This document shows, one piece after another, positions 32,806 to 43,700 of a stretch of 64,000 nt of DNA. The number at the start of each line of letters is the position of its first letter. The first letter of the stretch is position 1. Both the position numbers and the translations under genes were made by a program. A model generated the notes under the pieces. That model was given only the letters and a program-made list of their open reading frames with translations. It made no database searches and was not told the origin of the DNA. The stretch comes from Undaria pinnatifida (lineage: Eukaryota > Sar > Phaeophyceae > Laminariales > Alariaceae): the NCBI GenBank assembly GCA_012845835.1, contig JABAKD010000002.1:23788518-23852517 (forward strand), given 5' to 3'.

Positions 32806-33052
32806 TTCTACGATAGCCGCCGCAAAAACCAGCGATTGTCTTTAACGAACGTTTCATGGCTCCTCGACACGAGAAAGGATGATATGAAAAATGAAATCTC
32901 CACATATTTGTTTGTTTGGAAAGGACGATCGAACGATGACGTCGGGGGGGCAAGGGGCACCGTGTTTCAGGAGATACGGCCAGAGCTGGTTTCGAAACCG
33001 GCGATTTTGTCAAATAAATGTTGGGGGGGCTACCGTAGAACGACTCAGACTA
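32806..33052 (+). mobile_element. MITE family B, copy 1
   Basis: Ends TTCTACGATAGCCGCC and GGGGGGGCTACCGTAGAA form inverted repeats; about 245 bp. Inside: TTTCATGGCTCCTCGACACG, AAATCTCCACATATTTGTTT, GACGTCGGGGGGGCAAGGGG and TTTCAGGAGATACGGCCAGA. Matches 40,723-40,981 over its whole length. Confidence 0.85.
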
Positions 33053-33179
33053 TATCCATCAACGGAGGATATTCCGTAACAGTTGTCTTTTCTTCTCAAA
33101 CCGACTATGAAGGAGATATAACGAAGAGAAATCGCGCCAAAAAATAAAAAAAAAGGAACACAAGCTTAGCTCATGGTAG

Positions 33180-33330
33180 TAGGGCCCTTTTTTTTCGGCA
33201 AATTCGACGCAAATTCGACCAGTACTGGGTATGTTTGCCGCACCTTCTGCGCGATAAATATGAGGGCACGTACCGCGGACGGGAAGGGACGACACCTGTG
33301 ACCACGGCTTGTTCAAAGGGTGCAAAGCAA
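33180..33330 (+). repeat. SINE-like fragment
   Basis: CTGCGCGATAAATATGAGGG, CACGTACCG, then GAAGGGACGACACCTGTGAC and CACGGCTTGTTCAAAGGGTG; a partial copy of the 380-bp family. Confidence 0.7.
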
Positions 33331-34555
33331 ATATGATCGCTGTTGAGTAAGATACAAGAACAAAACAAAAAAAAGTACGGCCCACAATGGGTCCGAGAAG
33401 AGCGTGTGTGTAAAGTCGCAGCGATCCCATCGATGTCAGTAAAAAGTAAAGATAGCGACGCAGTTTGATGCTGGAACGGCTCAATCCAGGTGACCCGATA
33501 TTTTGCTATCATTCTGTCCTTTATGCAGCCATGTGGCGCATTGTGTTGCGCATACCGCGCGTTAGACTGTCAGGTATGTATGTTTTATGTCCGTCCATGC
33601 TCACGGTGTTGTAAGTTTGTTGCTGTTGCGTTGTGCGCGGTGTCTTGATTGCCCCGGCAGCTACATCAACAGGTGTTTGTAGCGTGTATGTGTGCTGCTG
33701 TGGTACGCGAGCTACTGATAGCGGTATAACTTCCAACAACGAATGTGTTTGGACGCAAAAAATCCTGGACCTGTTTATGAGGACTCCGCGCGGAGGTTCA
33801 AAACCTAAAACATGTTACAGATCAGCCACCCACTACCCAAGGTCAAGCTTGATTCAATCGGATAGGTCTGGAGGAAGTAAGGCCGTATTTACCATGTGGG
33901 GGATACATGATGACCGCAATATCTAATTTCTCCCTGGATCGTATGATAGACGCTTGTTTCCCGGGAAAAATGCGTGGGAGCGAGACGCTTTCTGACTCTT
34001 CGTCCCCCAGTGTTCTTCCTTGTTGCGAGCGAATATGGGTCGTAAAAACATTCTGTCCATCTCCTATTTGTTGGATGATCACGTTTGGCATCCAGAAATC
34101 AATGTGTAGCATACGTTTCAAAGTATCAAAAAGCTATGCATTTGTTTCCCTTTCACGTCTATGCCTGGTGCGGAGCGAAAACAATGTTCCCTATTGAAAA
34201 GAACACAGAGCCACGGTACAAGAAACGCAAAACCTAAAAAAGAAATACTCCACGATATTCACGATTGGAAACGCTCCTCAGTGAGCGCAAACAAAAAAAA
34301 GTGCACAAAATAGGTACTGGTGCACCAGGTATCGACGAAATCGAACGGTAGAACTTACACCTGGCGTAGTATTAATACACGGAGGATCATACACAACAGT
34401 AATCAGAACCTACGATATACACAAAAAAAAACTATATATTCCCCTGTTTTTCACGTTTTCACCAACCATGTTTGGTCCCGAGTACGATGTTCTCCAATAC
34501 TAGTAAAAGTTTACCTAAAAAAGGATCGTGGCTACAAGAACGTTAACACACATCA
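33331..34555. other. Region downstream of the long gene; nothing recognised
   Basis: Minus-strand sequence past the TGA at 34,556. No exon signature and no clear repeat. It presumably includes the 3' UTR; no single polyadenylation signal stands out. Confidence 0.4.
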
Positions 34556-34759
34556 TCAACCTCCCCCTTCCAACAAGAGTGGTTCGCCCCCATCTCCACC
34601 CGCGTCCGGCTGCAAGCCGTCGTACGGGCCCAAACCGAACGAGTTCTCGATTGTGTCATCCGCCCCCGCCCCCGTCCCGTCTTGCGCGAAGAGCCACTCG
34701 CTCATATCGAACGCCTGGTAGCTGACTGCGTAATGACCGGCGGTCTGCCCCGCCTTGTT
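34556..34759 (-). CDS. Exon N: ankyrin-type repeat and C-terminus
   Basis: Acceptor TTTCTCAG, 67 codons and TGA. NKAGQTAGHYAVSYQAFDMS then EWLFAQDGTGAGADD is the next ankyrin-type unit (N-x-x-G-x-T-A-x-H-Y-A), with His-Tyr where Leu-His is common. An acidic, Gly-rich tail ending in EPLLLEGGG closes the protein. The downstream 1.2 kb shows no further exon in frame. Confidence 0.85.
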   Translation of the reverse strand, partial: NKAGQTAGHYAVSYQAFDMSEWLFAQDGTGAGADDTIENSFGLGPYDGLQPDAGGDGGEPLLLEGGG

Positions 34760-37700
34760 CTGAGAAAGGGCGGGGAAATGATGCACCGGGGGAACAACGT
34801 GAAGTGTGGTGAGCTTAACGCCTTGAGAAGTGAAAACCCGTTTTCGGGGACAAACTTACTTGGAATAAGTACACATATGAAGGGGTTTGGGGGCTCTGAA
34901 GGGGTTAGTTACCAAAGCTTCGTCTGTACCTATCCGCCTGGGGATAAAAAAGAAGGAAAAAAAAGGGGGCGGCGGGGTTTTCGTCGGAAGGGACAGGAGG
35001 CGCGGGGGGGGGGGGGGGCTGGAGGGGGGTCTCGTTTCGTGCATGGCTGTAATCGTATGGTCATAGACCGCCGCATCCCTGCAACAATCCCGGGAAGGAG
35101 CGCATCAAGTTTTTTCACGGACCAGGCAAACATCGCGTGCCCCGAGCGCAAAGCGCTGTGAGATGGTCGGTGATTCGCATGAAGGTTGACCAAAAACCGC
35201 TCGTAAGGCGAAATCTCGGAACCTTTACGTACTACTTTTTTGCGCATGCATGGCAGCTTTGGCGGCAGCAGGCGGGGAGGGAGGGAGGGATGAGGGAGGG
35301 AGAGAGGGAGGGGGGGGAGGGAGGGAGCCGCGAAGAACCAGGGCTATTGCCTGTAACGATTTTATTGACAATTGTTCCATGACAACAACGGGCACGTATT
35401 GCGATGCTCGTGCTGTATCCCGCACCAATGCTGTGTATACGAGCAGCGTTTTACGCGGTGGTAGCACGGTGCGATGAAGGTAAACCTTGAAAAAAAAAGG
35501 CACCAGGTTTCTCTCAAGTGACTTCTCTCAAGTGAAGACTTCTACATTTCACACGAACATCGACCTGAAAAAAAAAAAACGGCACCCTGGTTGGGGGGGG
35601 GTGTACTCAGTTTGTGCATGGCCGTAGTCGTATGACCATAGACTCTCGCATCCCTACTATGCCGGGACGGAGCACGTCGGGTTTTTCACCACCCAGGCAG
35701 ACATTGCTTGCACCAAGCGCGAAGCGCCGTGAGGTGCTCGGCGAGTCGCATGAAGGGTGAACCGCCTCCTTCCAAGAACCGCTCGTAAGACGGACTTTGA
35801 CACCTTGTGCCTGCTTTCTTGCTTCTGGGTGACAGCGCCAATGAGTTCTATATTGTTTTCTGGTGTGACCAATCCAGAGACAGCAACAGGTGTTACTATG
35901 TAACTGCCTCGTGGGCGCCTTACCCTATTCACACTACGTGATGCGATCATTCCCCTTGTGCGGAGTTAGGGTCCTCCACACCCCGCACAATATGATCTAA
36001 CTCGAGAAGCATCATGGTGACCGCCGCCAAAAAAACAAACAAAACAAAACAAAGGTACCCTGGTTCTCTAGCTCACGCCGCGATTGGCATGTTTTACAGC
36101 GTCGTCGTTGCCAAACAAACCTACGGTAACGGGGTCACGTTTTTTTTTTTTTTTCGCAGTGACTCGGGGTCACTCGCGCGAGTGCCCCCCCCCCCCCCCC
36201 CCCCCCCGCCGTTCCTTGGAGTTCTTAAAGCGTTGGTGTTGCTTTAACTTCGCGATTGATATCCGCAAAATGGAAACGGTTAGCTATGCGCTGCGCCAAA
36301 GCAAATCGCATGAAGCTTTTTCGCATTTTCGCCAGTGAGGTACAAGAGTCACCCGTTCGAGTGGCTCAAACCCAGTAGTCGTGGAAACAGGGGGTTACCC
36401 TCCCACGACCGTGGGCAAGGTCCTGAGCAAAAACAAAATAGGGTGCAATCCGAAACGAAAAAAATGAAATCCGTCGGAAAATCCCCTGGCCTCTAGGGGT
36501 ACACGACGCCCGATATCGTGAAACACAAAATCGGTCGTAGCCGAACAGGAATACGTCATTCCCCTTTGGAGGGGGCCTCGTCACACGTCATACAATGGTT
36601 AGGCCGAAACGTGCTCAAAATACTACTTCCATGGAAGCTTCCACCACTTTCATCGAAGCTTCCGCGACTTCCATTGAAATTTCCATCACTTCCATGGAAC
36701 CTCCCATGGGCTTCCACCAGGAAAGAGAGTAAGGTATAGCCCCGTGACGTCACAAATATTGAGACCGAAACGTTATCGTATTTTACCCCGATCGTATACC
36801 CACGTGTTTTCTGTAGGAAGGATAGCATTGTTGTGTAACATAATAGAGGGGTTTCCATGTAAAATTGGCTTTCCGTGTATGTACGTAAACTAGGGAAGAT
36901 CACGGTGGAAGCTGTCGTCGATCCCACTCCTCTCTAGAGCCTGAGGTCGGGCTGTTGGTTCAAGAACGAAAGCATCCCTCCCCCACCTCATCTTGTCAAA
37001 CGAAAGGTTATGAGCCTCGATACGCTGGGTGCGATCTCCTCCACTATCATCCCGTCAAACGAAAGCACGCGTCACATACAGCGTACATTCGCCCCCCCCC
37101 CCTCCCCCCCCCCCCCCCCCCCCCCGCCTCACCCCCCCTTCGCCCCCCCTCCCGCCCCTTCCCCCTCCACCCCTCCCCTCCCACCATCCCCCCCTCCCAA
37201 CAAACCTGGTGGTTGGGGTTGGCGCCCTTGTTGACCAAAAGCTTGGAGATCTTGAGGTTACTGTTTTGGACAGCTATCATTAGAAGTGTGTTGCCGTGGT
37301 CGTCCGTCTTGTTCAGGTTGAACGGCTCCTGGGGTCGCAAGAAACCGTCGTCGCGGGGAGCGAGAGTCGTCCACCCCACGCGGTAGGACGGTGGGGGGTT
37401 ATTGCACTTTTGTTTTGGGGGGGGGGGGGGGGGGAAAGTATACCTTACCGGTTGAGACCCTCAAGTGTGAAACAACTATATCTTTAAGTGTGATAAGTTT
37501 TTATGAGCGTATTCGTGTGAGGACTATCAATAGCGCATCTATTAACAGACGTGTCGGTCGGGCTGCCCGAACGAATGTGTCCCCAAGTCATGTTTCGAGT
37601 GAGATGTTGAGTCCCCCATGCCAGGTGCTCTCAATCTTGTTAGAAACTTCTGCTGCACCCCTAGCGTTGGATTACTCGTGAGAAGCATATGGAAGGGGGC

Positions 37701-40700
37701 GAGCAACTGCTCACGTGTATATAGGGCGGGAGGGGTATAGAGTACGGCACGCAATACGACGAAGGCTGGGCTGCGGTGGCGCAATCAGCGCAGAGACCGT
37801 ACGCGTACGGCTATATATACTTCGAAGTACCAGGTATGCGGTTTAAACCTTTGGGCTATGGTAGTGGAACCGTCGGCAATCTTGCCCCATTATTGTCCAT
37901 GAGACACCGGGGCAAGGCGAGTGTGACTCCAGGCGTCGCGAGCAGATACGCTCTGAGTTCACGCCGTACACGTTCAGTTTGCGCCTCTGCCTTGCGGCAC
38001 AAGTGTATGCAAGCAAGAGCTAAACAAGCATGTGTGGTAAAATTGTGTTTTCTTTTTCTTCTTCTTTTTTGCGGAGCGACACAAACACATCAATTGACGC
38101 GCCACCGGTTTTTATGTACTGCCCGCGCCTACCTGCTCGTACGCTTCGACGTACGCGGTGCCGTAGTCGGGCACGTACGGCACACGAACAATGTTCACGT
38201 CGAACCGGCGCTCCGGCAGCGGCTCCAGTATCTCGCGGACCTGCTTGTACTTGCCTGTGGAGCACGTTTGCGCGAAAACATCACCAGACGAAATGTTACC
38301 ATGGCGTGGATTGCTGCCATTCAGATTGTTTTAGATACAGATACGGTAAAGGTTGGCGGTGCGCCCTAAGCGCCCCTCTGCTTTTCTTAGACGCGTTTGG
38401 TTTTTGCTCGTTTTTCGTGTTTGGCTGCGATGAAAACCACCTCTCGGTCCGAAACTCCCTCTTCGTGCTCCCAGCTTTTCTTAGACGCGTTTGGTTTTTG
38501 TTCGTTTTTCGTGTTTGGCTGCGACGAAAACCACCTCTCGGTCCGAAACTCCCTCTTCGTGCTCCCAGCTTTTCTTAGACGCGTTTGGTTTTTGTTCGTT
38601 TTTCGTGTTTGGCTGCGACGAAAACCACCTCTCGGTCCGAAACTCCCTCTTCGTGCTCCCAGCTTTTCTTAGACGCGTTTGGTTTTTGTTCGTTTTTCGT
38701 GTTTGGCTGCGACGAAAACCACCTCTCGGTCCGAAACTCCCTCTTCGTGCTCCCAGCTTTTCTTAGACGCGTTTGGTTTTTGTTCGTTTTTCGTGTTTGG
38801 CTGCGACGAAAACCACCACTCGGTCCGAAACTCCCTCTTCGTGCTCCCCGACACTTACTGCGCCGGGTGCACCTTCGACCGCGCTCCCGCGGTTTACTGA
38901 GTCAACCGTGGCTACCATTCAAAAGGAGGCGAACCTCTGCTTTCGAACCCTAGAAATCCTAAGGTCCTGGATTCGATTCTCACCGTGTTGCCAGCCACTT
39001 TTAAGTTTTTTAGATTTGTTTTTTACTTGATAGATCTATGCATTCGTACCAGCAGGTATCAGGCAAATACCGTATTTTATCTTGCCCCCCCCCCCCAAAA
39101 AGAAGTCATACTGGCATTGTCGCGAGTATATGACGTGGTGCTGCTGTCTGCCGCATGCACTACTACTGCTGCTGCTGCTATAAGTATTGATGCTTGCTGA
39201 TTTTTGTTGGTACTGGAGTGTTTGCTTGTATTCGCCCGAAATGCCAGCGCTCGTATTAGTACCGCCACTGCTGCCGGCGAAAGCTTCGGTGGAGGGGTAC
39301 TTTATGCGGCCGTTTTTTGCGATATCTCAGGGTTACTCGCGCGAGTGGCCCCGCTGTTCCTTGGCGGTCGTGGGCTTTCGTGCTGGTTTATTTTTGCGAC
39401 ATGACTCCGCAATGGAATGGTTTAGCTACGGTGGGGTAGCAATTCGCTTGATGAACTATTTTCGTTGGTGCGGTACGGAGCCACTCGTACGAGTGGCTCA
39501 CATCCAGTATTGAAAAAGGGTAGGATACTACAATACCATAGTCTATGGACGAGTGCTGCTGCTGCTGCTGCACGAACGAGTACCACTTTATTTCGTGCAG
39601 GTTCAGGAGGGAAGAACGGTGTAAATGAACGAGATGAGAGCGATCGCCGGTGATGGTCTTTGCGGCGTTTCGATCGGTTTGTTGGTTATATAGCACTACT
39701 CACTGGCCCACGTAGTCACATGACTACGTGGGCCAGTGGGTAGTTTTGTATAACCAACAAGGTTAGCTTTCCGGTAACGTGTTTCGTTTGCGCGGGCAAC
39801 TGCTGTGCTTTCGCTTTTGCTTTTTGCGTGCTACACATGGTTTGTGCCAGATGACGATCTTTGTTTCATTGGTTTTCCGTCTCCCCTTTCTCTTCGCTCA
39901 CATGCAGTTTGTTTTATACGCTACCCTTGGCAGTACTATGTTGCCTTCACGGCCTGGATTCGCCTACCCTGGTACATACTATAACACATCCTCCTTGCCA
40001 TTACATCAGCCCGCCGCGGCGAAGCCCTGTTGTGCATTGTCCTATTGACAATGTACAACATTAGTTTCAACATCGATCACTCATAAACATCCATTGATTC
40101 TGTCGCACTAATACAGCAAGAAATAACAAAGATAGCAATCACAACAATGACCGTAGTGATAACAGTCATAACAATGATAACGATGATAACAATGACAACA
40201 ATGATAACGATGATAACAATGACGACAATCATAACAATCATAACAATGACAACAATGATAACAAAGATAGCAATGAGAGCAATGATACAATGATAACAAT
40301 GATAACAATCACAACAATCATAGCAATCATAACGATAATACTCGAAGTAACAATCAGAACAATGACAACATTGAGAACATTGAGAACAATGAGATCAATG
40401 GTGCAATGATAACAATGAGAACCATAACAAATGGTAACAATGACAAAACAACAATAACGATGATAACATTGATAAAAATTACAACAATGATAACAATGAC
40501 AACAACAATGATATCAATTATAATAATGATAACAATGACAACAATGACAACAACTACAACAATAACAACAATGACAACAAAGGCAACAACGACACCGAAC
40601 ATTTGGTTGTTTTTCTGGAGGCCTTCCCCTTAGTATCTCCTCACAGTCGATGCCCTCCTACTCTCCAACGAAAGCACGTCGCATGAAACTGCACGTCGCA

Positions 40701-43700
40701 TGAAACTGCAACGACAGACTACTTCTACGATAGATACCCCCCCCCGAAAAAAAAACCCAACGATTTCCATTACAACAAATTTTTCATGGCTACTCGACAC
40801 GAGGAAGGAAGCTATGAAAAAAATGTCTCCCCATATTTTCTTGTTTGCAAAGGGAGGACCATCACACGACGACGTCGGGGTGGCAAGGGGTGCCATATTT
40901 CAGGAGACACGGCCGAGAGCTGCGTTCGAAACCGATAATTATTTTTTGTTGAAATATATTTGGGGGGGGCTACAGTAGAACGACTCGATAATCATCATTT
41001 TTTTTATGAGGCTCCTCGCTTGAGGCACGGCCTTGAAAAAGGCCTGGAATTACCTGCAGGAGACACCCTGTGTCCTCGCCCAATAGCGTAAGAATACCTC
41101 AACAAAAAAAAAATGTTTTTGAGGAAACGGAAAGGGCCTAGGTATATAAAAAAACACACACACAGATTGCACAACAAGAATGGCAGCATTGTTTCCGACG
41201 ATTTGGGGATAAGGAACCCCGTCATCACTTCAAGGAAAAAAAAAGAAGGCCAGAAAGCTGTAGACTATACCTTTATCGTATATAATACAAGTACGCTTCA
41301 TATTTTTGTTGTTTCTACTTTTTGAACGCTTCGTTGTTGTGGTGTGATTCTCGACCTTTCCTCTTGCGCGACAGCAGCCCCACGTTGCGCTTTCATTCGG
41401 CGATTTTTTAACGCCGCCGCAGGTTCGGCACTTTGTGGACAGCGCCGTCCTGAAGTGGCTTCGTTCGTTAACACAGTGTGCAAGCAAGCACGAACCGACG
41501 AGGGTGGACCGCGTTTCGAGTGGCAGGTCGGTAGTATTCTTAAAGACCAAAACGCGTGAATATTCAGCTCCGTGAGCGTTTCAGCGGACCTTGCAACTTA
41601 CTCGAGACACTATTGGAAATGGTTCGACGCAGACGCATGCTGTGTACAAGACGGAGAGAAGCTTTACAAGACGGAGAGAAACTAGCCCTAAACAATGGTT
41701 GATTTGGTTGGGGCTAGCGATGGGGCTAGGATTGGTGTTAGTTATATTCGTATCGTACACAGTGATCCCCAACCATAGTTTCGTATTGCCCTTGATGACT
41801 ACCGTAATATACTACACCAGCATATGTTATGGTACCCCCTCTCCGCCGTTGTGGCGTTATGATTTATAGCAAGGGTCTCCTCATTTCCTGGTAGGCAGGC
41901 GTTGTCGCCTGCCTGAATGAGATAAGCCCGCCCCCTTCTTGTCAGGAGGCATCCGGCGAACAGAAAGCAACTAATACCAGAGACGGAACATTCAAGCAAC
42001 CGCTCTATACTGCCCAACCTCACAGCACATTGGCCAATGGTAATGCGTCTGTCACATCGAGTGATCATGCTCAACACACTACTACTGCTTCTTTCGCTGT
42101 GGAATAAAAAGGAAAAGAAGAAAGCTACGCTACTACCACCACCACCACCACAACCACCACCACCACCACCACCACCACTAGCCCAGCACCGCTCCGCCGC
42201 CGACCTCTGTCCTTTCCAGCTCCGGCCGACGCTTGGGGTGTGTGGATGGGCGGCTATGGTCATCGTCTGTTCAACGGTTTGCCTGCCAGGGATCTAACTG
42301 CTTGAAAAGACCCGGGGACATCGAAATCACGCCTAGCTTGTGTTTTGGAAAAAACGCCATACGATAGTTGTCGAGCGCACCCGTTGCGGCGGTGGTGGCT
42401 TCAGGAAATTTCTGAATAACAACATGTATTTGCCGTCCAGGCTAGCAACACGCGTTCGATCGTTATAATTATTGTTGTTGCTGGTGTCCGACAAATGTGC
42501 AGCACGAGCTACAGCATTTTTATGGTATCCCCTCTCTCTCTCGTTGGGGCGTTATGATCTATAGCAGTTGTTCCCTTTATTGTAGCTGGCAGGCGTTATC
42601 GCCTGCCTGAACGAGCGGCTCCCCCCCCCCCCCTCTCCCCTCTGTCAGAAGGTATCCGGCGGACAGCAAGCAACCAACACCAGAGATGTAACACCCCAAG
42701 AAAGCCTCGTATGAGTGACCAAAACAGAGCCAGAGGCACCCATGCACAGCAGTAGTAAGTCCCGAGGTTTGTAATGATCTCTGTACTACTACAACATCAA
42801 GCACTTCCGGGGAGGACACAAAAAAGATAAAACGGAGCCACAACGCCTCTAAAAAGGTCGAAAAAGGGAAAAAGAAAAAAAAGAAATTCGGAGCGTTGTG
42901 ATTTTCTCTTCGAAACGAGAAATTGACGCGGCGGGGGGTTCGACTTTTTTTTTATTTGGTTTTGGTAACGCCCCCCCCCCCCTTTTTTTTGTTTGGCTCC
43001 TTGAAAAAAACAAACTGTGGGTATGCTAAGTTTTTTGTTTTTTTAGTGCTCTCCTCCGCTGATCGTTCATAAAACATTCCCAAAAAACGAAAACATTGAT
43101 GCGTCCCACCTCGCCGTGTCAGAACCACCAGCTCCTTGAAGTTAATCGGCACCGCTACGCCCGCGCCGTTCCCCGATGGGTCCCCTCCACCATCGGCCGT
43201 CCCAACCCTGCCCATGGCCTCGCTGGCGTCACCCAGCACGGTCTGATCGAACATGGGGTCCATAACTGGCCCCGAAGAGCCCGCCGATGGTTGCCGGTTG
43301 GTCGCCGCCTTTGGGACAAGTGGGGGGCAGGGGAGGGGGGGGGTGTACTCGACATTCATGCATGGCCGTAGTCGTGTGACCATAGCTATTAGACCCTCGC
43401 ATCCCTACAATACCGGAACGGAGCATGTCGGGTTTTCACCGATCAGGCAGACATTGCTTGCACCAAACACGAAGCGCCGTTAGGTGTTTGGCGGGCTAGT
43501 CGCATGAACGGTGAACTGCATCCTTCCAAGAACCGCCCGTAAGACGGACTTCGGCACCTCGTGCCTGCTTTCTTGCCTATGGAAGACAGCGCCAATGAGT
43601 TATACTTTGCTTTCTGATGTGGCCGCTCCAGAGACAGCAATAGGTATCACTATGTAGACATTGCTTGCACGAAGCGCGAAGCGCCGTGAGGTGTTCGGTT

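Noticed and set aside
36955-37386. Pro-rich plus-strand frames
   Set aside because: Created by the C-rich tract; they overlap exon M on the other strand, which has an ankyrin signature.
37772-37860. A true tRNA gene
   Set aside because: A- and B-box-like segments are present, but no acceptor stem pairs and the spacing is too long.
38030-38953. Series of overlapping plus-strand frames with a repeated FCSFFVFGCDENH peptide
   Set aside because: The 94-bp tandem repeat read in three frames.
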